A stretch of DNA of 64,000 nt from Straminergon stramineum (taxonomy: Eukaryota; Streptophyta; Bryopsida; Hypnales; Calliergonaceae), in the NCBI GenBank assembly GCA_963920665.1, contig OY987264.1, positions 18,580,906 to 18,644,905 on the forward strand, read 5' to 3'. Positions within the stretch are counted from its first letter, which is position 1. Every line of letters begins with the position of its first letter. Below are positions 1-11,140 of the stretch, one piece after another. Both the position numbers and the translations under genes were made by a program. The notes under the pieces are model-generated. The model worked only from the letters and a program-made list of their open reading frames with translations, did no database searches and was not told where the DNA came from.

Positions 1-431
1 TCACTGAAAGCCAGTGCCGAATTGGGTCTCCTACCTAATTTTAGCAGTTTTCTTATGTCATATCTCATTTATTGTCGACCAACATATCCAATGTTGTTTG
101 CTGATTCTTGTGATCGATAAAAATTTGGTCACAGTTGAATTGTAGATTTTAGCAATTAGATCAATCGAATTGGTCATACTAGATTCACGAATCCTTAGGT
201 CTTTAGAGGTTAAGAATCACTAAAGCCAGTGCCGAATTGCGCCTTGTACCTTACTTTAGCAGTTTTCTTGAGTCCAATTTCGTGTAGTTTTGACCAACAC
301 ATCCAATTTTCTTCGCTGCTTCTAGTGATCGATAAAAATTTGGTCCCATCTGAAATGTAACCTTCATCATATGATTAATCGCATTCGTGGTTATCGAACC
401 ATGAATCTTTCACGGGTTAATCAATGCTACC
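1..431. repeat. 216-bp tandem duplication in the RHD3 intron
   Basis: Two head-to-tail diverged copies with a period of 216 bp. Copy 1 begins at position 1 and copy 2 at 217. Both open with TCACT(g)AAAGCCAGTGCCG and share blocks such as TTTAGCAGTTTTCTT and GTGATCGATAAAAATTTGGT at matching offsets. Copy 1 starts at the window edge, so more copies may lie to the left. The stretch contains stops in all useful frames and ends at the acceptor of the RHD3 exon, so I read it as intron. Confidence 0.8.
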
Positions 432-442
432 TCCGTATGCAG

Positions 443-1539
443 ATGCGAGCGTTTCGCAGGCGTCATGGGAGCCCTCCAAGGCCCGTGAGAAGCTCAATCG
501 CGACATGAACGCCTACGCGTCCACACTCCGCTCCGACCGCCTCCAGCAGCTGAACTCCGAGTGGCAATACCGTATGGAGGAAAATCTCGGGGAGCCCGTC
601 TCCGCCCTCCTCGACGCCGCCCCCTCCGAAGCCTGGCCCTCCATTCGCGAGCTCGTGGATTCCGAAACCTCCAAACTCACAGAAGGCATCACCACCGCCC
701 TCGCGGGCTTCGAACTAAGCCAACAAGAACAGAGCGCCATCCTCACCAACCTCTCCAAATACTCCCGTACCATCGTCGAGAAGAAAGCGCGCGAGGAAAC
801 TTCCCAGGCGCTCATCCGCATGAAGGATCGCTTCAACAACATCTTCGGCCACGACGAGGAGTCTCTCCCTCGCGTCTGGGGCGAGGAGCACAACGTCCGC
901 GCCATTACGAAATCTGCACGAATTGGCGCGCTCAAAATGCTAGCAGTGATTGCTGCTCTTCGACTAAACCCTAACCCTAATCCTGAAGACGATCCGATCG
1001 AAGACGCTCTGTTATCGCTCATGGAGGAGGAGGGCTCGACGTCCTCAACCACCAACCCTCTCGCATCGTCGACATGGCCGGGGATTGCACCCGAAGACAC
1101 ACTGCTCACCCCTTCGCAATGCCGATCATTGTGGCGACAATTCCAAGCGGAGACGGAGTACACGATTAGTCAAGCGCTCTCGGCGCAAGAAGCGAAGCGC
1201 CAAGGCAACAACTGGATGCCCCCGCCATGGGCCATCGCGGCGATGCTCGTCCTGGGATTCAATGAGCTCATGACTGTTCTCCGCAACCCCCTGTGGATCC
1301 CGGTCATCTTCGTCGCGTTTGTGCTCGGGAAAGCTCTTTGGGTGCAACTGGATCTTGGTCGGCATTTTCAATACGGTGCGCTTCCGGGGGTTGTGTCAAT
1401 CTCCACGCGCTTCTTGCCGACGGTCATGGAAACGTTCAAGGGCTTGGTGGACGCCGGGTCTACGACCGTGCCTGCTGCGGCTGCTGCGACTCCTACGCGA
1501 CGTCCTGAAGCTAAGCTAGCTTACGACTCCGATTCCTGA
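443..1539 (+). CDS. RHD3: RHD3/Sey1/atlastin-like ER-fusion GTPase, C-terminal exon (5' part outside window)
   Basis: C-terminal part, about 365 residues, of ROOT HAIR DEFECTIVE 3, the plant dynamin-like GTPase that fuses ER tubules. The GTPase domain and N-terminal half lie off the left edge. Visible here are the helical stalk (MRKDRF-like block read as ALIRMKDRFNNIFGHD), the family block PLASSTWPGI, then SLWRQFQAETEYTISQA, and a two-span membrane hairpin at about nt 1219-1370 (WAIAAMLVLGFNELM, then RNPLWIPVIFVAFVLGKALW) followed by a cytosolic amphipathic tail ending in an acidic DSDS. A likely acceptor is GTATGCAG at 435-442; an alternative AG is at 458-459. An ATG at 424 is in frame, but the family has more protein upstream, so it is probably intronic. 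The exon is much richer in GC than its flanks. It is convergent with APC4. Confidence 0.95.
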
Positions 1540-2783
1540 ATTGTGCTACAGCCCTGAAACCCTAATTGTTGCCGGGAATTGTATGTATAACTGAGGTGTT
1601 GAGTATTTAGTTGTGTTTAGGTTTGGTTATGGAAAGGTTTAGTAGACTGTATTGTACAAAGGTGTTAGTCGCCAGGTAATTTATCTGCGGAGGAAATCCG
1701 CGCCTGCAATCGTCTGGGATTCTGCAATTGTTTTGAGTTTTCATCGTTGAGTTGATGCTTTATCCCTTATATGCAATTGGTACTAGAAGATTTGCAGATG
1801 CAGACATAATCACCACTTACTGCAATTAAGCAAAAACTGTCTTGCAGATAGAATTGGCAAGGTGGGTGGACATACGGGAACCGGAAGTGTTCCAGAGCTC
1901 ATATTTTGGACATTTTGTCCAAATAACTTTTCATTCACCCACTAAAATAACGCCTGACTCTTGAAAAATCTTACTCTCTTTATAAAATTGAGGGAAATAA
2001 TATATCTTTACACAAATATTAATAAAAATATGCAAAAACTACTACAGTAAATGATTTCGGTTAATACCATCATGTCTGTCATCTGTTCCTCACCATGGGG
2101 TATCTTATTTGATATCATAACCCTAGAACCCTGTACCTATGAGAAAGAACCTGTAGATTTATCAATAGGTAACATTCATCATTTCAAGATAAAAAAAATA
2201 AAATATGTGCATTGTATGAGCATCAGAGAGTTTCCAACATGCTGAGGGGAGTAAATTAGGTTTATGGACGGTTTCTCCAGAATACTTTGGAGAATTTGAA
2301 GTCAATAGAATTGTAGATCAGTGTAATCTGATATTGGAAATGGTACGAACATGGTACTGCTAGTACTTAGATGATTTTTCCTCTTCTGAAGGTTGATGCA
2401 ACTTGATTCAAGACTACTTTAGAAAGAAATTGGAGAGAAAATCGTGTCATATGTAAAAGGGACGTGTAGTCTAGATCCCTCACTGCTCGACAACTAAAAT
2501 GCTTCTGAAAAGGATCTTTTGCAACTGATGTAAATAATTAATTATAATTTCTACACGTTCCCTGTCGGTCCAAAATCTTTCCCTAACTGCATATTTGTCC
2601 CTTGTCGGGTTACTGGGATGCGTTCAGTATGGTTCCCTATCTACTGATCAGGAATTGTTCTTACTTACCAGCAGATCGAAATTGACTTGATTCGAACTGT
2701 GGTTTGAGAGAGAACCTTTGTACGATTCCCAGCGATCATCAGAGAGTCTCCAACATGGAGCAAAAATGAGAACAAGTTCAGCT
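1540..2783. other. Convergent intergenic/3' UTR interval between RHD3 and APC4
   Basis: Holds the two facing 3' UTRs. No gene is supported. The only structure seen is an imperfect 20-base direct repeat (ATCAGAGAGTTTCCAACATG near 2221 and ATCAGAGAGTCTCCAACATG near 2740). Confidence 0.6.
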
Positions 2784-5700
2784 TCATTCCATCTCGTCAT
2801 CCTCGCCTTCTTCATCCTCCTCCAGATCGTATAGCAGAGCACGCCGTTGTCCAGCAAAAACACACGCTAGTCCCCTAGAAGCTGTTTCATACATTGGAAC
2901 TTCATTAATCAGGACCTGGATTACTCTTTCAAACTCTTTCAAACTCAAAAAAATTAAATGCGCCTTGGTCTTAACTGAACAGAAGCTTTTCATGGATAGT
3001 TTGGACAATTTTTTTCGGGATCAAACAAGAGAAGTCCAACCTCGAGACCTATAATGACAGTACTTGGTCACTCTACAGTGCACAAGTTGACGCAACAAGC
3101 TTGTAAATTAAGAACCACTGATGATCATCATGTGCAATTAGGGGTGACGTAACAAGCTTAAAATCACCAAGTTCATTCATGACACCTTCCGATGTATATT
3201 AGGTAACAAATTTCCAAATCCACCGATTTTGCAACCTTGTTATCTCAAATATTTTTAGCATGTCACATAGGAGCCATGTAAGCACCACCTCTTCATCATT
3301 CTTCTTACTTTTACTCGTGTAAAGTTGACATTGAATAAAAGTAGGAAAAATAAATATAAAATGATTCTTGCACCGATTAAGGTGTAGGATTTCTTGTCAT
3401 CTAAAGCTCGTTGCTTCAAGCTGTGCAATCTGAAGCGGCCCTAAGTCCCTATATCGGTTCAGGACGGGAGCTTACCACTGACAGCCAAGGGAGGAACAAC
3501 ATCAAGCTGTGCAATAGCCCTCACTTTTCCACTTTTCAAGCCCACGTCCGCAACTGCACCCTGGTCAGAAACACCATTACGTTTTAGTCACGAAATCATC
3601 ACTCGTTACTTTTCCGGTTGGCAATGATGCTTTCAAGATTCAAAACAAGGAAGCTCTGTCTTCACTGAATCAAACCAATGTACATGCTCTGCAAAATCTC
3701 TCAAAATAATAGCACGGGCAAGATCTCAGCAAGTGATAAGGGTCTGGTAAATACAAGATTGCATGCATCAACGCTATATTAATAATGTAAGAATTTTGTA
3801 AATCTTGGACTTACAAGATTCGTGCACACATGCAAAAGGGGCAAACGGCTCATAGAAGAACTGGCGGGGGACAACGGCACAAATTCCAGGTCCTCCAATT
3901 GCAGCAGCATTAAGTATGTTTGACTAGTCTTCTCATTCTCCTCAAGATCCTTCTCGCTAACTAACAATATCACCTGTCTTTGCTGTCATCATAAGAAGTT
4001 CACAGAAATACATAATTCAGCATCAAGGTGAAGTATAAATTAGACAAAAATTGCACAAAAACACAAAAGCACACACAAATACCACTGACGTTCAGCAGAT
4101 TAGTGAAAAAGTATGGTACTGTTACAATTCGACAATCACGTGACAATTAAGTACCTTGTAAAGGGCCAAGTCAATACAATGCAGATTCCTCTCAAACCGC
4201 AAGGCCAAAACTTGCGGAGCCTTTGCTCCTCCTGCTACAGAGAAATCTGACATTGTAAAGTTTCGCAGTATAATCACCACATTCTGATGAGATACACTCG
4301 CATCATCTTGCACTCTTAAACAGATGAAGTCCTCAAGAGGGCTTCCCTCTTTTTTGCTTCCTGAATTGACCTGCTCCAATGCAGTAGGATAAGTAGATAA
4401 GAAATAAAAGATTGGTCATCAGTCAACGGCATGTCCCACTTGCTGAAATTGAAATCATCGCTTGCAACCCATTACCAGTATTTCTGGGTGGATTGATCGA
4501 TTTATGAACTTGCAAAAAGGATTAGGAGATGGAACCTCGAAGTACGTTAGAGAAAGAGGTATTGTCGTAAGAGGCGGTAGTGATGAGGGGAGGGGGCATA
4601 ACAGCAGCATGCAACGTGCTTGAAGGTTGGGGGAAATCTCTTTGACTGGCATTGCAAATGCCTCTTGACAGCTGCCACAATTCAGTAAAAAGATCGATTG
4701 CAACCGATAGGAACCTACAAGAAATGCATGGATATACCGACTTCATAGACCTCTAAAATATAGAGCATCTCATGCGTGTTGAAAAAAGTAAAACATTGTA
4801 GTACCAAGGTCACCAAGATACAAAAAAAGATGTTTGAGAAGATCTCAAACCTAGCTCGAAGTTGATAGATCTGTGAGGATAGAGTTCGGCTCAGGAACTT
4901 AGTGTCCGCAAAGCCTCCCATAATTGCAAGCTCCTCCATCCTGGCCTCCTCCTCTCTAAAATTCAAGACAAAAGGATGTTGGAAGCAGAGAACTGAACTC
5001 AAATATAGGTATTGAATAAATCACGATCACTTGATGACCCCAGCAGAAATAATTTGGAAACGTTAAAGAACAAAATACACCATAACGTTCTAATAAATTG
5101 ATGGGTTTGCCTAGAAAGAAATAACTCACGGTTTGACATCAATAACGAGGCCATCTGTGGCGGGTGCAAGATGTGGCCCGACAGGATCCCTCTCAAAGTG
5201 AGTACGTAAAAAGTCTGCCACCCCTGCACTGTCATATACAAAGTATACGCCCTGATAAATATTACAATTCACCTCTATTGCCCGTAACACTGTCCCGTTA
5301 ATTCAGAAGTACCAAGAACTATGGTAATTGTAGATTTTAAACGGGTAATGAACTAACCTGTCGATGGCCGGAAGCTGGTTAGCTTGTGGTCCAGTATCAC
5401 CATTAAGCTGACGAAGTGACTTGGTCAGCCATACAAAAAAGAGCCGAAACTGACAAAAAGCACAACACAGTAGCAATGTTATAATTCAGCTATAGTTGCT
5501 CAAACCTTGCATCTTCAAGACAGAACTAACCATGCAGAGAAAGACTGATCGCATTGCATAATTAATTCAGTTTCGAATTGGTATGTCGCAAACCTGGCCA
5601 TTCGTGTCTGATACAGTGCGTAGGAGGCGCTCAACTTGAACAAGGAGCATGCCAGCGTTCTCCATGGCATTCTCCATTAAAGTTTCATGCAATCCAATTT

Positions 5701-8700
5701 TACGCAAGCGTGACCTCCATCGAGACAGTCCTCGCAATTCTCCGACTCGGAATGCGATGATCTCAGCTGCTGGCTGTTTATAGACAAGTCCCAATGTACA
5801 GTATTGAACATATGGGGACAAGCTGGTAAAAGTCAAATTCATTCCCAGATTCTCAGAGAACAAACTGACACGTGAGAAGAGAATCACAAAAAAAGTTCCT
5901 CAAGAATCATCACAATAGATACTGCCATGACGTGCTCAGTCCTGAGTCCTCGGCACAAAGACAAAGACTAAAGGCGACAATTTTGTGATCGTTACCTGCA
6001 AGTGTTCTGCAATAAGGTTGTGAAGTTCCCTTCCAGCAGTGTCTATACTCTTTGCCAGCCGTTTCAGCCCCTGAAAACGCACGCAGGTGTAGTCAGAAGG
6101 ATTGCAAAACTCTCCCTCACGGATAATCTCCCAAGCTGATTTTTTGCTTGATCTCAAGCCAGTATCTCTTTTCAACTATCATTGCATCTATCATGGCACC
6201 CACGGTTGGAAGAGAGTGGAATATAGTCTAGGTGCAATTGACAAAGTCCAGGTTGTTACAAATATTGCCACTGCGAGATCACTCGTTTGCACTCTACTGT
6301 ACACAACAGCAACCAACACACTGATTCGTAAATTACCGCTTCTCCCAAGGAAGCAGCGAGAAATTGGTGCAGGGCTGCACTTGCGGAGCCACAAGCAAGA
6401 AGACTTAGAAATTCATCACGAGGCTTAACAGATGACCCTGCCAGTAAACACACCGCCGTCATTAGCAACGAGGATACATGCACTCCAAAACTGTTCACTA
6501 TTTCATGCCTAAAAAGCTCACAGTGGTTACTTTGTACTCCGCGTGTAGCTAGACAACACAAAGTCACAATTCGAACGAAATACGTTCTTCCAGGAGTCAG
6601 AGTTTGCGATTTCATGTAAGGATGTAAGTAGAATACAACGGGGATGATGGAATTTACCATGTTCCAGGAGTAGGGTGGATAGAGAACGAAATTTGTCTTC
6701 AAATGTGGAAATTGCTTCACTCCAATGCTTGCGCATCACTGTGACAGTGGTCTCCACAACTTCCAGCAACTCTTCCACACTGGAAGCTTGAAGTGCCAAT
6801 TGTCGCAGTTCCTTTCTCCTGTCTCGCCATGTATTCATGCATCTGATTTCAGTGACGATAAAGATGCATCGGCTGCTAGATATTGAGGTGCGACCATTAT
6901 GTCTCTAGGAAATGAGTATTCTACCATGAAAGAAGGCTCTGTAGGGTTCAAGACATTAGTGCGAGGCCCTAGCGTACACTGTGTACTTGCGAAGCGGTCA
7001 GAGCATATCCACCAAAGAATACCAAAGCGCCGAAATGAGTGTGCAAGAAATTTGACGTTGGTGAAAGCATTGTTGAAGAACTACCTATCTCCTAGTAGAG
7101 ATGTGTCAACAGAAATTGCATACAGCCCAGATGCCCTAGACTCAGCACCTGCCATAACTTGCAAGCTCTCCACTGACTGGGCTCCACTACAAATGACTAT
7201 CATCTTGCGCAGGTCTTTTGACAAAGAGATCTGCTACCACATCCCAGCTCAAAGCAATTGTTCAGTTCAACATACCCAGTTTCGACATGCAAATACAAAT
7301 GAGAATAAACTAAGAAAGCACTTGGACATTTAACACATCACAGATCCAACACACACTTTCAAAAACAAGTTTGCTGTGCGCCTGCTACTTTACCTGTAGA
7401 GCTGAGGCATCCAGAAGTCGGTAAACTGGCTTTGCCACACTCTTGAACTCTGCAGTCATTCCACTAATGGCCAGGTCTCTGATGTCCTGTGATCCAATTT
7501 CGACCCCACTCTAGGTTAGGTCTTAGGACGGAACGAAATTTCACGCCACATTATTCAAACTAGGTAGATAATTTAAAGAAAACGGAAATAGTCCACTCAC
7601 CAACTTGCCTATCGGAAACACACCAAATGCACTCAAGCAAATGATGCCATTTCGGTCCCCACTGCAGAGAATATACAGGCGTTGCTGAGCAGCACGAAGT
7701 ACATTCTTCCTATTAGCATGGCTTTGGTCTTCAGCAACGTGACCTAATACTCCAGACATGTCAAAGTTCGAGGCCATCCCAGGCATTGGAGGAGTATGTG
7801 GGGGCGACGGAAAGAATCTTGAGGTTCGATCTTCATAGCAGAATACGTCATCTCCATGACCCTAAGGTACCCACTCATAGACTTTGATTATATGGAAATT
7901 TAAAGCCTTTGTACGAATTTGGGGTCAGATACCATCAAAAACTTTGAGTTAGCGTGAAAACTGTACAAAAATGTGCAGAAAAGATTAGAAGAAGAAGCTC
8001 CTTATCATTCAAGAAAAATGAGATACGTTTGCGCATCCTTAGCTTCCAGTAGAGAATACTGTCCCTCAATACGTACCACAGATTCCTGGCCCTCCTGAGC
8101 CCAATATAGGCATTCGACCGCCGCCTCGTGCGTTGCGAGCTGTCGCAATACATCGCCATTCTGGAACCAGTCCACGGCATTATTACATTTAGATTTGCCA
8201 TCTGTATTTGATGAAACCATCAACATGAAGCGAAGTCTTTTCAGCTGCAAAAGTAATACAATGAATCCCACCTCAACATCATGAATTGCGATGCTGCCAT
8301 CATCGTGTCCTACTGCCAAAGCCTTTCCATCGGGACGCCAGCACAGTGAGGTAACTTGCATCTCTGAAACAGTTTGGATCAGTGTCAGAGACTGCGCCTT
8401 GTGCATTTCAGTATAATAGAGCTTCACAATTATATGCAAGATGACCCAGCGCGGGGTGAAACTAGCATGGCGACAAACAAATTGACGCTCGCATAAAGAT
8501 TGGTCCCGCGAACACAATGACGACACAGTGCAGAACAGGTCCACCTCTCAAAAGACCCACTATTAGATTCAGACTTATGAGAAATTAATGTTCATCGAAT
8601 CAAACATTACACTTGGTCAATATTCAGATAATGTTACTTTGATGTCAACGTAGTGTTGTCTTAATGTTAATGTTAACGTAATAGATGCCAGTAAAATATC

Positions 8701-9901
8701 AGGTTCATGTCGAGGACACTACGATCACACTATTATTAAGTTAACACCACTGGCATTACACAAACATTAACAGAGCATTAACTGAACACAACTGAACATG
8801 AGGACTATATGAATCCAATGCCTATGCACTTAACATTAAAAACTTTTGCAATCTAATCGGGGTCTCTTATGATACAACCTCTCAATCATAACGAGGCATT
8901 GTGAGGTATCACATGACACAACAAAAACAACGATGCCAAAAAATCACACTTCATCCAGACAAAAGTAAGCATTTCAACATCTCGTAAGCTATAACGAAGA
9001 ATAATAGTTGTCGACGCCCCTAACCTGGAGTGATTGCCCAAAGCCGCTGCCAGTTGAACCGATGCACAATGAGCTGATGGTCTCGTGTGGCCATGGCAAG
9101 TAAATCCTTGTCTGGATTCCATGATGCCCTATCAACCTTTGAAAGAAAATCAAGCAATCACTGCTTCTTAGTTTCAATCACTTCAGTGTGACGATCTGCT
9201 ACAGCATTCAGGCTCAACACACAAAATGATCGCATTCTCTAGAAAGAGTATTCAATAAAACATTGCAATTACGCAACATTGAATTTAACAGTGCAGACAA
9301 GAATGTAGACCTAATAAAGCAAGCTTCCCTCTTACGTTTCTCTCAATACCAAGCTAACCACACCAACCTAAATGCACTACTCCAATGAACATAAATTTTG
9401 AGACTGTACGCCAGCTCAACTTCAACACTCGTGTAGGTTGAAATCATTTCCCAATAAAACTTTGAATGCTTCTAATTTTGCATAAAATATCCAAATAATG
9501 CATCTTTTGGTGCATTGGAATCCTCTTCGACTTTCTAACAAAAAATTTAAAAAATCTGTCCATCTCTAATAATAAAAACTACGTTCAACACTCACTCAAA
9601 GTGTCGCAACCACTCGTGATTATCACTCCTAGCTACGTCGTATAACATCATATGGACTGAAATTTCGGACTTGGAACTCCGCATCTCGCGAATCACAGCG
9701 AACACAGATTCTGGACTTTAACGCAGTTATGATGGCAGGACAGGGGTTTAGGGGTTTAAGCGACGGAATGCGGTGAAAAGAAAGGAATGACAAGGGAGAG
9801 GGAGAAAGAAAAGGTAATACCTGGCTGGAGAGAGGCTTGTCGAGATGCAAGGTGAAGGCCAGGGCGTCCCCAGCGCCCTCTTCTTCGACGACGTCCGCCA
9901 T
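2784..9901 (-). CDS. APC4: Anaphase-promoting complex subunit 4, 19 exons
   Basis: Scaffold subunit of the APC/C ubiquitin ligase, acting in the nucleus during the cell cycle. Exons as read: 9821-9901, 9025-9136, 8272-8363, 8077-8160, 7601-7861, 7394-7486, 7085-7230, 6658-6842, 6337-6437, 5996-6070, 5594-5773, 5358-5449, 5130-5251, 4851-4955, 4546-4714, 4155-4373, 3815-3982, 3476-3560, 2784-2881, giving about 822 residues (the Arabidopsis protein is near 790). The N-terminal WD40-type blade has [18 protein letters not shown] and HRFNWQRLW; the APC4 long domain has [18 protein letters not shown] and [18 protein letters not shown]; the tail is acidic ([15 protein letters not shown]). The start ATG at 9901 precedes an acidic leader as in orthologues. 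All junctions are in phase except exon 12 to 13, where a donor at 5353 instead of 5357 or a missed micro-exon would restore phase. It faces RHD3 tail to tail. Confidence 0.95.
8661..8781. repeat. Small degenerate inverted repeat in APC4 intron 2
   Basis: The left arm TTAATGTTAATGTTAACG continues to ATGCCAGT. The right arm, ACTGGCATTACACAAACATT followed by AACAGAGCATTAA, is its diverged reverse complement. It looks like an old MITE or a chance AT-rich hairpin. No target duplication is evident. Confidence 0.35.
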
Positions 9902-10131
9902 CGCTGCTGCTGGCACTCTGCAATGCAGCAATTCTCAGTCCTGGTCATCTGTCTTCGGAGGAAGACGACGGCCCTCGTATGCGCACCTCTACAGTATCCG
10001 CGTATGTATTGTATCATATTGGCGATTATATTGAATATACGATTACCTCTTTAATATCACTTTCTTTAATATCATAATCCTCTCCAGTCTCTTTCAGTTC
10101 ATAGCCGGAAAGAGGGAGAGTGGTTTACCCT
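9902..10131. other. APC4 upstream/5' UTR region
   Basis: GC-moderate stretch immediately upstream of the APC4 start. It should contain the 5' UTR and core promoter. I see no motif strong enough to call. Confidence 0.4.
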
Positions 10132-10135
10132 TTAA

Positions 10136-10782
10136 CCCCTAAAAATGCAATGCCCAAGGTCTTTTTTGAGCTTCTTGGAATTCGCTTTAAATTGAACATA
10201 AAAGCCAAAATTTTGATAAGTTTTATCAAATTTTTTGAAATTGTAATAGTAATAGTACAAAGTCAAACGAGCTATGTCAGAGATCCTATGGGAAAAGAAA
10301 ACACAACAATGTCACTTATTGAACAAAAGATTGTAATGTTTGATTATAAGGGTGTTGAAACTATGAAAGTGATTTGAAGTCTTTCAATCCTCTTTTCTCA
10401 TGTCAAACCTAAAATATTTGTTACTAAAAAAATATGAGTTGAAAGGGCATAACATGCATAACCCCAATCAATTTACAACTTCTCAAAATATACAATAGAA
10501 TTTTTTAAATGAATCTCTAATGTGATTTTTTCTCCAAGATCTAGTCTATTTGAGGCTCATTCCCAAGAGCCCTATATATACACTAGAAAATCAAGATTCG
10601 CAATGGACACCCATGAACAAAATCTTGAATAGAAAAATTATAATCATTCATTTTCAAAATTGGATTTTTGGTGCTAAAAATAGACTTCTTAAAGAAATTT
10701 TCAAAAATAGTAACTTGGTAAAGTTTTATTTAACTTCAAAGTTTTGTTGACACCATAATTTGGTACCTTGGACATTTAGGGG
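10136..10782. mobile_element. TTAA-flanked non-autonomous transposon, family C copy 1
   Basis: Terminal inverted repeats: the left end reads CCCCTAAAAATGCAATGCCC and the right end, reverse-complemented, CCCCTAAATGTCCAAGG. Both ends are bordered by TTAA (10132-10135 and 10783-10786). The body is AT-rich without a transposase. A diverged full-length copy in the same orientation lies at 28561-29240 (shared TTTTTTGAGCTTCTTGGAAT near the left end and CTTCAAAGT.TTGT near the right end). The TTAA target with CCC ends is the pattern of the piggyBac superfamily; that assignment is inferred from the ends only. Confidence 0.75.
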
Positions 10783-10995
10783 TTAAAGCACAAACCGGTA
10801 CCCATAGAAATCATCCCTTTAGGAACTGTGTGATGTCATCTACTTCAAAAAATTCTTAAGAGGTCAATCTACTATGAAAAATCTCTCTTTTTTGCATAAA
10901 ATTTCAAGGATGAGCAATTGCAACTCTAGCTTTCATAGGAAGATTCTTTATCATCCATTAGACAAAAAACATCCTCATCATCATTTATGGGTTAA
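10783..10995. mobile_element. TTAA-flanked MITE, family B copy (left end altered)
   Basis: Matches the ~220-bp family B copies at 35068, 38336 and 39141: CATAGAAATCATCCCTTTAG, a GATGTCATCTACTT block, AGGTCAATCTACTAT, then ATCATCCATTAGAC and a GGGTTAA right end at 10989-10995. The left end directly abuts the right end of the family C element and shares its TTAA, suggesting insertion of one element at the border of the other. Confidence 0.65.
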
Positions 10996-11140
10996 TTGTG
11001 GAAGGGATTGGTCCTCCATTACCAAGGTAGTCACTAAAATATTCCGATTATTGGATAAATAGGTCCATTCTTTGATTCTATAGTTAACAATAAAGTCATC
11101 TCTCAAATCTCTTAGGTCTAAAATGTCCTCATATGGTTAA
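10996..11140. mobile_element. Short family B relative (~145 bp)
   Basis: Resembles the 140-bp element at 27136-27275: ACCAAGGTAGTCAC, a TTATTGGATAAATAGGT block, TCTATAGTTAACAATA and a terminal GTCCTCATATGGTTAA. It is degenerate, and its left border is not clear because it follows directly on the preceding element. Confidence 0.45.

Noticed and set aside
963..985. Telomere-like CCCTAA repeats in the RHD3 exon
   Set aside because: Only two to three imperfect units, in frame within a well-conserved exon and encoding NPNPNP. Not an interstitial telomere.
513..1163. 216-codon minus-strand open frame
   Set aside because: Shadow of the GC-rich RHD3 exon on the other strand.
6102..6428. 108-codon plus-strand open frame within APC4
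   Set aside because: It overlaps APC4 exons 9 and 10 and their introns on the opposite strand and has no independent evidence.
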